Below, piece after piece: positions 12,401 to 25,043 of a stretch of 64,000 nucleotides of DNA; within the stretch, counting starts at the first letter, position 1; each line of letters begins with the position of its first letter. The translations under genes and the position numbers were made by a program. The notes under the pieces are model-generated. The model ran no database searches. It worked only from the letters and a program-made list of their open reading frames with translations, and had not been told where the DNA came from. This DNA is from Auanema rhodensis (Eukaryota; Nematoda; Chromadorea; Rhabditida; Rhabditidae): NCBI GenBank assembly GCA_964057225.1, contig OZ059899.1, positions 19,538,501-19,602,500 of the forward strand. Reading direction: 5' to 3'.

Positions 12401-13470
12401 AAATTAGTTATGATCGTTTGAAAAATGATGCATTAGTGTATGTTGAGTTTCCATGTACACTCAACATTGCTTCCAAAAACATTTTGACAAAAATTTTTCC
12501 GAAAAATTTCAAAATAATTTCGCGAAAAGTAGATGTTTTTAGATTCCTTTTTTCAAGGCAAAGACGATGGACAATGTTATTCAACGAAAAAATTATTTCT
12601 GCAGGGTGAAAATCGAGGATATAAGTGTGAACTTATATCAGTTGATATCTCGGTGCATTTTTAAGCTAGCGCAAATCTGATAACACAGATCGACGCAGCT
12701 TGAAAATCCGCATCAAATGCACTATACAACATTGAGAAACGCTTAATACAAAAATTAGTTATGATCGTTTGAAAAATGATGCATTAGTGTATGTTGAGTT
12801 TCCATGTACACTCAACATTGCTTCCAAAAACATTTTGACAAAAATTTTTCCGAAAAATTTCAAAATAATTTCGCGAAAAGTAGATGTTTTTAGATTCCTT
12901 TTTTCAAGGCAAAGACGATGGACAATGTTATTCAACGAAAAAATTATTTCTGCAGGGTGAAAATCAAGGATATAAGTGTGAACTTATATCAGTTGAAATC
13001 TCGGTGCATTTTTAAGCTAGCGCAAATCTGATAACACAGATCGACGCAGCTTAAAAATCCGCATCGAATGCACTATACAACATTGAGAAACGCTTAATAC
13101 AAAAATTAGTTATGATCGTTTGAAAAATGATGCATTAGTGTATGTTGAGTTTCCATGTACACTCAACATTGCTTCCAAAAACATTTTGACAAAAATTTTT
13201 CCGAAAAATTTCAAAATAATTTCGCGAAAAGTAGATGTTTTTAGATTCCTTTTTTCAAGGCAAAGACGATGGACAATGTTATTCAACGAAAAAATTATTT
13301 CTGCAGGGTGAAAATCGAGGATATAAGTGTGAACTTATATCAGTTGAAATCTCGGTGCATTTTTAAGGTAGCGCAAATCTGATAATACAGATCGACGCAG
13401 CTTAAAAATCCGCATCGAATGCACTATACTGCATTGAGAAACGCTTAATACAAAAGTTAGTTATGATCGT

Positions 13471-16400
13471 TTGAAAAATGATGCATTAGTGTATGTTGAG
13501 TTTCCATGTACACTCAACATTGCTTCCAAAAACATTTTGACAAATTTTTTCCGAAAAATTTTAAAATAATTTCGCAAAAAGTAGATGTTTTTAGATTCCT
13601 TTTTTCAAGGCAAAGACGATGGACAATGTTATTCAACGAAAAAATTATTTCTGCAGGGTGAAAATCGAGGATATAAGTGTGAACTTATATCAGTTGAAAT
13701 CTCGGTGCATTTTTAAGCTAGCGCAAATCTGATAACACAGATCGACGCAGCTTAAAAATTCGCATCGAATACACTATACAACATTGAGAAACGCTTAATA
13801 CAAAAATTAGTTATGATCGTTTGAAAAATGATGCATTAGTGTATGTTGAGTTTCCATGTACACTCAACATTGCTTCCAAAAACATTTTGACAAAAATGTT
13901 TCCGAAAAATTTCAAAATAATTTCGCGAAAAGTAGATGTTTTTAGATTCCTTTTTTCAAGGCAAAGACGATGGACAATGTTATTCAACGAAAAAATTATT
14001 TCTGCAGGGTGAAAATCGAGGATATAAGTGTGAACTTATATCAGTTGAAATCTCGGTGCATTTTTAAGCTAGCGCAAATCTGATAACACAGATCGACGCA
14101 GCTTAAAAATCCGCATCGAATGCACTATACAACATTGAGAAACGCTTAATACAAAAATTAGTTATGATCGTTTGAAAAATGATGCATTAGTGTATGTTGA
14201 AGTTCCATGTACACTCAACATTGCTTCCAAAAACATTTTGACAAAAATTTTTCCGAAAAATTTCAAAATAATTTCGCGAAAAGTAGATGTTTTTAGATTC
14301 CTTTTTTCAAGGCAAAGACGATGGACAATGTTATTCAACGAAAAAATTATTTCTGCAGGGTGAAAATCGAGGATATAAGTGTGAACTTATATCAGTTGAA
14401 ATCTCGGTGCATTTTTAAGCTAGCGCAAATCTGATAATACAGATCGACGCAGCTTAAAAATCCGCATCGAATGCACTATACTGCATTGAGAAACGCTTAA
14501 TACAAAAGTTAGTTATGATCGTTTGAAAAATGATGCATTAGTGTATGTTGAGTTTCCATGTACACTCAACATTGCTTCCAAAAACATTTTGACAAATTTT
14601 TTCCGAAAAATTTTAAAATAATTTCGCAAAAAGTAGATGTTTTTAGATTCCTTTTTTCAAGGCAAAGACGATGGACAATGTTATTCAACGAAAAAATTAT
14701 TTCTGCAGGGTGAAAATCGAGGATATAAGTGTGAACTTATATCAGTTGAAATCTCGGTGCATTTTTAAGCTAGCGCAAATCTGATAACACAGATCGACGC
14801 AGCTTAAAAATTCGCATCGAATGCACTATACAACATTGAGAAACGCTTAATACAAAAATTAGTTATGATCGTTTGAAAAATGATGCATTAGTGTATGTTG
14901 AGTTTCCATGTACACTCAACATTGCTTCCAAAAACATTTTGACAAAAATGTTTCCGAAAAATTTCAAAATAATTTCGCGAAAAGTAGATGTTTTTAGATT
15001 CCTTTTTTCAAGGCAAAGACGATGGACAATGTTATTCAACGAAAAAATTATTTCTGCAGGGTGAAAATCGAGGATATAAGTGTGAACTTATATCAGTTGA
15101 AATCTCGGTGCATTTTTAAGCTAGCGCAAATCTGATAACACAGATCGACGCAGCTTAAAAATCCGCATCGAATGCACTATACAACATTGAGAAACGCTTA
15201 ATACAAAAATTAGTTATGATCGTTTGAAAAATGATGCATTAGTGTATGTTGAAGTTCCATGTACACTCAACATTGCTTCCAAAAACATTTTGACAAAGAT
15301 TTTTCCGAAAAATTTCAAAATAATTTCGCGAAAAGTAGATGTTTTTAGATTCCTTTTTTCAAGGCAAAGACGATGGACAATGTTATTCAACGAAAAAATT
15401 ATTTCTGCAGGGTGAAAATCGAGGATATAAGTGTGAACTTATATCAGTTGAAATCTCGGTGCATTTTTAAGCTAGCGCAAATCTGATAATACAGATCGAC
15501 GCAGCTTAAAAATCCGCATCGAATGCACTATACTGCATTGAGAAACGCTTAATACAAAAGTTAGTTATGATCGTTTGAAAAATGATGCATTAGTGTATGT
15601 TGAGTTTCCATGTACACTCAACATTGCTTCCAAAAACATTTTGACAAATTTTTTCCGAAAAATTTTAAAATAATTTCGCAAAAAGTAGATGTTTTTAGAT
15701 TCCTTTTTTCAAGGCAAAGACGATGGACAATGTTATTCAACGAAAAAATTATTTCTGCAGGGTGAAAATCGAGGATATAAGTGTGAACTTATATCAGTTG
15801 ATATCTCGGTGCATTTTTAAGCTAGCGCAAATCTGATAACACAGATCGACGCAGCTTAAAAATTCGCATCGAATGCACTATACAACATTGAGAAACGCTT
15901 AATACAAAAATTAGTTATGATAGTTTGAGAAATGATGCATTAGTGTATGTTGAGTTTCCATGTACACTCAACATTGCTTCCAAAAACATTTTGACAAAAA
16001 TGTTTCCGAAAAATTTCAAAATAATTTCGCGAAAAGTAGATGTTTTTAGATTCCTTTTTTCAAGGCAAAGACGATGGACAATGTTATTCAACGAAAAAAT
16101 TATTTCTGCAGGGTGAAAATCGAGGATATAAGTGTGAACTTATATCAGTTGAAATCTCGGTGCATTTTTAAGCTAGCGCAAATCTGATAACACAGATCGA
16201 CGCAGCTTAAAAATCCGCATCGAATGCACTATACAACATTGAGAAACGCTTAATACAAAAATTAGTTATGATCGTTTGAAAAATGATGCATTAGTGTATG
16301 TTGAGTTTCCATGTACACTCAACATTGCTTCCAAAAACATTTTGACAAAAATTTTTCCGAAAAATTTCAAAATAATTTCGCGAAAAGTAGATGTTTTTAG

Positions 16401-16626
16401 ATTCCTTTTTTCAAGGCAAAGACGATGGACAATGTTATTCAACGAAAAAATTATTTCTGCAGGGTGAAAATCGAGGATATAAGTGTGAACTTATATCAGT
16501 TGAAATCTCGGTGCATTTTTAAGCTAGCGCAAATCTGATAATACAGATCGACGCAGCTTAAAAATCCGCATCGAATGCACTATACTGCATTGAGAAACGC
16601 TTAATACAAAAGTTAGTTATGATCGT
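13471..16626 (+). repeat. 1052-bp trimer in three tandem copies, satellite A
   Basis: A 1-bp deletion (GACAAATTTTTTCCG instead of GACAAAAATTTTTCCG, with an adjacent A-to-T change) appears at 13539, 14591 and 15643, spaced 1052 bp (3 x 351 - 1). The second monomer of each block carries AAAATGTTTCC. The third carries GTTGAAGTTCC in the first two blocks but not in the last. The deletion therefore arose once and was copied twice by block amplification. The third block is partly converted, or the amplification boundary falls inside it. Confidence 0.88.
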
Positions 16627-19600
16627 TTGAAAAATGATGCATTAGTGTATGTTGAGTTTCCATGTACACTCAACATTGCTTCCAAAAACATTTTGACAAA
16701 AATTTTTCCGAAAAATTTTAAAATAATTTCGCAAAAAGTAGATGTTTTTAGATTCCTTTTTTTAAGGCAAAGACGATGGACAATGTTATTCAACGAAAAA
16801 ATTATTTCTGCAGGGTGAAAATCGAGGATATAAGTGTGAACTTATATCAGTTGAAATCTCGGTGCATTTTTAAGCTAGCGCAAATCTGATAACACAGATC
16901 GACGCAGCTTAAAAATCCGCATCAAATGCACTATACAACATTGAGAAACGCTTAATACAAAAATTAGTTATGATCGTTTGAAAAATGATGCATTAGTGTA
17001 TGTTGAGTTTCCATGTACACTCAACATTGCTTCCAAAAACTTTTTGACAAAAATGTTTCCGAAAAATTTCAAAATAATTTCGCGAAAAGTAGATGTTTTT
17101 AGATTCCTTTTTTCAAGGCAAAGACGATGGACAATGTTATTCAACGAAAAAATTATTTCTGCAGGGTGAAAATCGAGGATATAAGTGTGAACTTATATCA
17201 GTTGAAATCTCGGTGCATTTTTAAGCTAGCGCAAATCTGATAACACAGATCGACGCAGCTTAAAAATCCGCATCGAATGCACTATACAACATTGAGAAAC
17301 GCTTAATACAAAAATTAGTTATGATCGTTTGAAAAATGATGCATTAGTGTATGTTGAGTTTCCATGTACACTCAACATTGCTTCCAAAAACATTTTGACA
17401 AAAATGTTTCCGAAAAATTTCAAAATAATTTCGCGAAAAGTAGATGTTTTTAGATTCCTTTTTTCAAGGCAAAGACGATGGACAATGTTATTCAACGAAA
17501 AAATTATTTCTGCAGGGTGAAAATCGAGGATATAAGTGTGAACTTATATCAGTTGAAATCTCGGTGCATTTTTAAGCTAGCGCAAATCTGATAACACAGA
17601 TCGACGCAGCTTAAAAATCCGCATCGAATGCACTATACAACATTGAGAAACGCTTAATACAAAAATTAGTTATGATCGTTTGAAAAATGATGCATTAGTG
17701 TATGTTGAGTTTCCATGTACACTCAACATTGCTTCCAAAAACATTTTGACAAAAATGTTTCCGAAAAATTTCAAAATAATTTCGCGAAAAGTAGATGTTT
17801 TTAGATTCCTTTTTTCAAGGCAAAGACGATGGACAATGTTATTCAACGAAAAAATTATTTCTGCAGGGTGAAAATCGAGGATATAAGTGTGAACTTATAT
17901 CAGTTGAAATCTCGGTGCATTTTTAAGCTAGCGCAAATCTGATAACACAGATCGACGCAGCTTAAAAATCCGCATCGAATGCACTATACAACATTGAGAA
18001 ACGCTTAATACAAAAATTAGTTATGATCGTTTGAAAAATGATGCATTAGTGTATGTTGAGTTTCCATGTACACTCAACATTGCTTCCAAAAACATTTTGA
18101 CAAAAATTTTTCCGAAAAATTTCAAAATAATTTCGCGAAAAGTAGATGTTTTTAGATTCCTTTTTTCAAGGCAAAGACGATGGACAATGTTATTCAACGA
18201 AAAAATTATTTCTGCAGGGTGAAAATCGAGGATATAAGTGTGAACTTATATCAGTTGAAATCTCGGTGCATTTTTAAGCTAGCGCAAATCTGATAATACA
18301 GATCGACGCAGCTTAAAAATCCGCATCGAATGCACTATACTGCATTGAGAAACGCTTAATACAAAAGTTAGTTATGATCGTTTGAAAAATGATGCATTAG
18401 TGTATGTTGAGTTTCCATGTACACTCAACATTGCTTCCAAAAACATTTTGACAAAAATTTTTCCGAAAAATTTTAAAATAATTTCGCAAAAAGTAGATGT
18501 TTTTAGATTCCTTTTTTCAAGGCAAAGACGATGGACAATGTTATTCAACGAAAAAATTATTTCTGCAGGGTGAAAATCGAGGATATAAGTGTGAACTTAT
18601 ATCAGTTGATATCTCGGTGCATTTTTAAGCTAGCGCAAATCTGATAACACAGATCGACGCAGCTTAAAAATCCGCATCGAATGCACTATACAACATTGAG
18701 AAACGCTTAATACAAAAATTAGTTATGATCGTTTGAAAAATGATGCATTAGTGTATGTTGAGTTTCCATGTACACTCAACATTGCTTCCAAAAACATTTT
18801 GACAAAAATTTTTCCGAAAAATTTCAAAATAATTTCGCGAAAAGTAGATGTTTTTAGATTCCTTTTTTCAAGGCAAAGACGATGGACAATGTTATTCAAC
18901 GAAAAAATTATTTCTGCAGGGTGAAAATCGAGGATATAAGTGTGAACTTACATCAGTTGAAATCTCGGTGCATTTTTAAGCTAGCGCAAATCTGATAACA
19001 CAGATCGACGCAGCTTAAAAATCCGCATTGAATGCACTATACAACATTGAGAAACGCTTAATACAAAAATTAGTTATGATCGTTTGAAAAATGATGCATT
19101 AGTGTATGTTGAGTTTCCATGTACACTCAACATTGCTTCCAAAAACATTTTGACAAAAAATTTTCCGAAAAATTTCAGAATAATTTCGCGAAAAGTAGAT
19201 GTTTTTAAATTCCTTTTTTCAAGGCAAAGACGATGGACAATGTTATTCAACGAAAAAATTATTTCTGCAGGGTGAAAATCGAGGATATAAGTGTGATCTT
19301 ATATCAGTTGATATCTCGGTGCATTTTTAAGCTAGCGCAAATCTGATAACACAGATCGACGCAGCTTGAAAATCCGCATCGAATGCACTATACAACATTG
19401 AGAAACGCTTGATACAAAAATTAGTTATGATCGTTTGAAAAATGATGCATTAGTGTATGTTGAGTTTCCATGTACACTCAACATTGCTTCCAAAAACATT
19501 TTGACAAAAATTTTTCCGAAAAATTTTAAAATAATTTCGCAAAAAGTAGATGTTTTTAGATTCCTTTTTTCAAGGCAAAGACGATGGACAATGTTATTCA

Positions 19601-21540
19601 ACGAAAAAATTATTTCTGCAGGGTGAAAATCGAGGATATAAGTGTGAACTTATATCAGTTGATATCTCGGTGCATTTTTAAGCTAGCGCAAATCTGATAA
19701 CACAGATCGACGCAGCTTACAAATCCGCATCGAATGCACTATACAACATTGAGAAACGCTTAATACAAAAGTTAGTTATGATCGTTTGAAAAATGATGCA
19801 TTAGTGTATGTTGAGTTTCCATGTACACTCAACATTGCTTCCAAAAACATTTTGACAAAAATTTTTCCGAAAAATTTTAAAATAATTTCGCAAAAAGTAG
19901 ATGTTTTTAGATTCCTTTTTTCAAGGCAAAGACGATGGACAATGTTATTCAACGAAAAAATTATTTCTGCAGGGTGAAAATCGAGGATATAAGTGTGAAC
20001 TTATATCAGTTGATATCTCGGTGCATTTTTAAGCTAGCGCAAATCTGATAACACAGATCGACGCAGCTTAAAAATCCGCATCGAATGCACTATACAACAT
20101 TGAGAAACGCTTAATACAAAAATTAGTTATGATCGTTTGAAAAATGATGCATTAGTGTATGTTGAGTTTCCATGTACACTCAACATTGCTTCCAAAAACA
20201 TTTTGACAAAAATTTTTCCGAAAAATTTCAAAATAATTTCGCGAAAAGTAGATGTTTTTAGATTCCTTTTTTCAAGGGAAAGACGATGGACAATGTTATT
20301 CAACGAAAAAATTATTTCTGCAGGGTGAAAATCGAGGATATAAGTGTGAACTTATATCAGTTGAAATCTCGGTGCATTTTTAAGCTAGCGCAAATCTGAT
20401 AACACAGATCGACGCAGCTTGAAAATCCGCATCAAATGCACTATACAACATTGAGAAACGCTTAATACAAAAATTAGTTATGATCGTTTGAAAAATGATG
20501 CATTAGTGTATGTTGAGTTTCCATGTACACTCAACATTGCTTCCAAAAACATTTTGACAAAAATTTTTCCGAAAAATTTCAAAATAATTTCGCGAAAAGT
20601 AGATGTTTTTAGATTCCTTTTTTCAAGGGAAAGACGATGGACAATGTTATTCAACGAAAAAATTATTTCTGCAGGGTGAAAATCGAGGATATAAGTGTGA
20701 ACTTATATCAGTTGAAATCTCGGTGCATTTTTAAGCTAGCGCAAATCTGATAACACAGATCGACGCAGCTTAAAAATCCGCATCGAATGCACTATACAAC
20801 ATTGAGAAACGCTTAATACAAAAATTAGTTATGATCGTTTGAAAAATGATGCATTAGTGTATGTTGAGTTTCCATGTACACTCAACATTGCTTCCAAAAA
20901 CATTTTGACAAAAATTTTTCCGAAAAATTTCAAAATAATTTCGCGAAAAGTAGATGTTTTTAGATTCCTTTTTTCAAGGGAAAGACGATGGACAATGTTA
21001 TTCAACGAAAAAATTATTTCTGCAGGGTGAAAATCGAGGATATAAGTGTGAACTTATATCAGTTGAAATCTCGGTGCATTTTTAAGCTAGCGCAAATCTG
21101 ATAACACAGATCGACGCAGCTTAAAAATCCGCATCGAATGCACTATACTACATTGAGAAACGCTTAATACAAAAATTAGTTATGATCGTTTGAAAAATGA
21201 TGCATTAGTGTATGTTGAGTTTCCATGTACACTCAACATTGCTTCCAAAAACATTTTGACAAAAATTTTTCCGAAAAATTTCAAAATAATTTTGCGAAAA
21301 GTAGATGTTTTTAGATTCCTTTTTTCAAGGCAAAGACGATGGACAATGTTATTCAACGAAAAAATTATTTCTGCAGGGTGAAAATCGAGGATATAAGTGT
21401 GAACTTATATCAGTTGAAATCTCGGTGCATTTTTAAGCTAGCGCAAATCTGATAACACAGATCGACGCAGCTTGAAAATCCGCATCGAATGCACTATACA
21501 ACATTGAGAAACGTTTAATACAAAAATTAGTTATGATCGT

Positions 21541-23646
21541 TTAAAAAATGATGCATTAGTGTATGTTGAGTTTCCATGTACACTCAACATTGCTTCCAAA
21601 AACATTTTGACAAAAATTTTTCCGAAAAATTTCGAGAAAATTTTGCGAAAAGTAGATGTTTTTAGATTCCTTTTTCCAAGGCAAAGACGATGGACAATGT
21701 TATTCAACGAAAAAATTATTTCTGCAGGGTGAAAATCGAGGATATAAGTGTGAACTTATATCAGTTGATATCTCGGTGCATTTTTAAGCTAGCGCAAATC
21801 TGATAACACAGATCGACGCAGCTTAAAAATCCGCATCGAATGCACTATACAACATTGAGAAACGCTTGATACAAAAATTAGTTATGATCGTTTGAAAAAT
21901 GATGCATTAGTGTATGTTGAGTTTCCATGTACACTCAACATTGCTTCCAAAAACATTTTGACAAAAATTTTTCCGAAGAATTTCAAAATAATTTCGCGAA
22001 AAGTAGATGTTTTTAGATTCCTTTTTTCAAGGCAAAGACGATGGACAACGTTATTCAACGAAAAAATTAATTCTCCAGAGTGAAAATCGAGGATATAAGT
22101 GTGAACTTATATCAGTTGATATCTCGGTGCAATTTTAAGCTAGCGCAAATCTGATAATACAGATCGACGCAGCTTAAAAATCCGCATCGAATGCATTATA
22201 CTGCATTGAGAAACGCTTAATACAAAAGTTAGTTATGATCGTTTGAAAAATGATGCATTAGTGTATGTTGAGTTTCCATGTACACTCAACATTGCTTCCA
22301 AAAACATTTTGACAAAAATTTTTCCGAAAAATTTCAAAATAATTTCGCAAAAAGTAGATGTTTTTAGATTCCTTTTTTCAAGGCAAAGACGATGGACAAT
22401 GTTATTCAACGAAAAAATTAATTCTGCAGGGTGAAAATCGAGGATATAAGTGTGAACTTATATCAGTTGATATCTCGGTGCATTTTTAAGCTAGCGCAAA
22501 TCTGATAACAAAGATCGACGCAGCTTAAAAATCCGCATCGAATGCACTATACAACATTGAGAAACGCTTAATACAAAAGTTAGTTATGATCGTTTGAAAA
22601 ATGATGCATTAGTGTATGTTGAGTTTCCATGTACACTCAACATTGCTTCCAAAAACATTTTGACAAAAATTTTTCCGAAAAATTTCGAGAAAATTTTGCG
22701 AAAAGTAGATGTTTTTAGATTCCTTTTTCCAAGGCAAAAACGATGGACAATGTTATTCAACGAAAAAATTATTTCTGCAGGGTGAAAATCGAGGATATAA
22801 GTGTGAACTTATATCAGTTGATATCTCGGTGCATTTTTAAGCTAGCGCAAATCTGATAACACAGATCGACGCAGCTTAAAAATCCGCATCGAATGCACTA
22901 TACAACATTGAGAAACGCTTGATACAAAAATTAGTTATGATCGTTTGAAAAATGATGCATTAGTGTATGTTGAGTTTCCATGTACACTCAACATTGCTTC
23001 CAAAAACATTTTGACAAAAATTTTTCCGAAGAATTTCAAAATAATTTCGCGAAAAGTAGATGTTTTTAGATTCCTTTTTTCAAGGCAAAGACGATGGACA
23101 ACGTTATTCAACGAAAAAATTAATTCTCCAGAGTGAAAATCGAGGATATAAGTGTGAACTTATATCAGTTGATATCTCGGTGCAATTTTAAGCTAGCGCA
23201 AATCTGATAATACAGATCGACGCAGCTTAAAAATCCGCATCGAATGCATTATACTGCATTGAGAAACGCTTAATACAAAAGTTAGTTATGATCGTTTGAA
23301 AAATGATGCATTAGTGTATGTTGAGTTTCCATGTACACTCAACATTGCTTCCAAAAACATTTTGACAAAAATTTTTCCGAAAAATTTCAAAATAATTTCG
23401 CAAAAAGTAGATGTTTTTAGATTCCTTTTTTCAAGGCAAAGACGATGGACAATGTTATTCAACGAAAAAATTAATTCTGCAGGGTGAAAATCGAGGATAT
23501 AAGTGTGAACTTATATCAGTTGATATCTCGGTACATTTTAAAGCTAGCGCAAATCTGATAACACAGATCGACGCAGCTTAAAAATCCGCATCGAATGCAC
23601 TATACTACATTGAGAAACGCTTAATACAAAAATTAGTTATGATCGT
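21541..23646 (+). repeat. 1053-bp trimer duplicated in tandem, satellite A
   Basis: Three successive monomers near 21541, 21892 and 22243 are repeated near 22594, 22945 and 23296. Markers are CTTTTTCCAAGG in the first, GGACAACGTTATTC with CTCCAGAGTG in the second (22045 and 23098, 1053 bp apart), and GTGCAATTTTAAGC with GAATGCATTATAC at the start of the third. The first monomer at 21541 also has TTTAAAAAATG in place of TTTGAAAAATG, absent from its partner. Confidence 0.87.
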
Positions 23647-24160
23647 TTGAAAAATGATGCATTAGTGTATGTTGAGTTTCCATGTACACTCAACATTGCT
23701 TCCAAAAACATTTTTACAAAAATTTTTCCGAAAAATTTCAAAATAATTTCGCAAAAAGTAGATGTTTTTAGATTCCTTTTTTCAAGGCAAAGACGATGGA
23801 CAATGTTATTCAACGAAAAAATTAATTCTGCAGGGTGAAAATCGAGGATATAAGTGTGAACTTATATCAGTTGATATCTCGGTGCATTTTAAAGCTAGCG
23901 CAAATCTGATAACACAGATCGACGCAGCTTAAAAATCCGCATCGAATGCACTATACTACATTGAGAAACGCTTAATACAAAAATTAGTTATGATCGTTTG
24001 AAAAATGATGCATTAGTGTATGTTGAGTTTCCATGTACACTCAACATTGCTTCCAAAAACATTTTTACAAAAATTTTTCCGAAAAATTTCAAAATAATTT
24101 CGCAAAAAGTAGATGTTTTTAGATTCCTTTTTTCAAGGCAAAGACGATGGACAATGTTAT
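23530..24160 (+). repeat. Last two satellite A monomers, the final one truncated
   Basis: The last two monomers share the private changes CATTTTAAAGC (near 23534 and 23885) and ACATTTTTACAAAA (near 23708 and 24059), so they are a 351-bp tandem duplication. The final copy stops after GGACAATGTTAT at 24160, where other copies continue TCAACGAAAA. Apart from these marks the edge copies are no more degraded than interior copies. Confidence 0.82.
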
Positions 24161-24180
24161 GATTAGACAATGCCATGATT
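24150..24180. other. Satellite A / satellite B junction with filler DNA
   Basis: Satellite A sequence is recognisable to 24160 (GACAATGTTAT). Satellite B sequence is recognisable from 24173 (CCATGATTTTGAAATTT). The 12 bases between, GATTAGACAATG, belong to neither array in that order. The filler contains GACAATG (24166-24172), a 7-bp direct copy of the A sequence at 24150-24156, and ATTAGA, which also occurs in every B monomer. Short templated filler of this kind is typical of end-joining repair (polymerase theta type). An assembly join is the other possibility. Confidence 0.75.
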
Positions 24181-24900
24181 TTGAAATTTACGTGAACTTT
24201 AATTTATGCTAATTAAATGTACACATGGTGTGCACTCGGTATGTAACTCGCTTCACGTGAAAGATAAAGAGATGCGGTTTTCGAAATTAGATTCCCCATG
24301 TCCATATTAATCTAAAAACAAATTTTTATTGATATTGGTGCATGGTAACCATGACTTTGAAATTTACGTGAACTTTATTTTATGCTACATAAATGTACAC
24401 GTGGTGTGCACTCGGTATGTATCTCGCTTCACGTGAAAGAAAAAGAGATGCGGTTTCCAAAATTAGATTCCCCATGTCCATATTAGTCTAAAAACAGTTT
24501 TTTACTGATATTGGTGCATGGTAACCATGATTTTGAAATTTACGTGAACTTTAATTTATGCTAATTAAATGTACACATGGTGTGCACTCGGTATGTAACT
24601 CGCTTCACGTGAAAGATAAAGAGATGCGGTTTTCAAAATTAGATTCCCCATGTCCATATTAGTCTAAAAACAAATTTTAATGATATTGGTGCATGGTAAC
24701 CATGACTTTGAATTTTACGTGAACTTTAATTTATGCTAATTAAATGTACACGTGATGTGCACTTGGTATGTAACTTGCTTCACGTGAAAGATAAAGAGAT
24801 GCGGTTTTCAAAATTAGACTCCCCATGTCCATATTAGTCTAAAAACAAATTTTTATTGATATTGGTGCATGGTAACCATGACTTTGAAATTTACGTGAAC

Positions 24901-24920
24901 TTTAATTTATGCTAATTAAA
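24901..24920. repeat. AT stem of satellite B with a paired double change
   Basis: TTTAATT (24901-24907) and AATTAAA (24914-24920) are reverse complements around TATGCT. The second common allele reads TTTATTTTATGCTACATAAA. Relative to the first, the A-T pair at stem position 5 becomes T-A by changes on both sides, while position 6 becomes a T/C mismatch. A third allele (TTTACTTTATGCTACATAAA, from about 60467) and a few hybrids break pairs. Confidence 0.75.
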
Positions 24921-24924
24921 TGTA

Positions 24925-24964
24925 CACGTGGTGTGCACTCGGTATGTAACTCGCTTCACGTGAA
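24925..24964. repeat. CACGTG (24925-24930) and TTCACGTGAA palindrome (24955-24964), satellite B
   Basis: Two CACGTG cores lie 30 bp apart. The second is within a perfect 10-bp palindrome that is retained almost throughout; the GAGAGAT allele changes only the base after it. The first varies (ACATGG, ACAAGTG). A GTGCAC palindrome lies between them at 24933-24938. CACGTG is the core recognised by bHLH and, in plants, G-box bZIP proteins; any such binding here is untested. Confidence 0.7.
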
Positions 24965-25043
24965 AGATAAAGAGATGCGGTTTTTAAAATTAGACTCCCC
25001 ATGTCCATATTAGTCTAAAAACAAATTTTTATTGATATTGGTG

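Larger units (their letters stand above)
1..24160 (+). repeat. Satellite A: 351-bp tandem array, about 68.8 copies
   Basis: The same 351-bp unit repeats head to tail from the first base to the junction. A landmark (TTGAAAAATG) first at 131 recurs every 351 bp up to 23998, which is 68 periods once five single-base length variants are counted (insertions near 4501 and 5906; deletions near 13539, 14591 and 15643). No copy is inverted and nothing is inserted. Copies differ by scattered substitutions, many shared by neighbouring or regularly spaced copies, which shows turnover by unequal exchange or gene conversion. The unit is AT-rich with runs of A and T. I see no gene in it. The left end is cut by the window. 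Centromeric or pericentromeric satellite is an inference from organisation only; the family is not one I recognise. Confidence 0.97.

Noticed and set aside
131-24012. A 63-codon open frame in nearly every satellite A monomer, on the plus strand
   Set aside because: It begins with TTG, has no ATG near its start, and recurs because the monomer recurs. Several copies lose it by a 1-bp indel (13539, 14591, 15643) or a start change (21541). Many differences between copies change the amino acid. It resembles no protein I know, and nothing supports translation.
1-24160. CRISPR array or bacterial repeat region
   Set aside because: There are no variable spacers between short repeats. The whole 351-bp unit repeats with near identity, which is satellite DNA.
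24150-24180. Transposon insertion with target-site duplication at the A/B junction
   Set aside because: The 7-bp direct repeat GACAATG flanks only 9 bp, no terminal repeats are present, and the sequences on either side are different satellites, so a target-site duplication does not fit.
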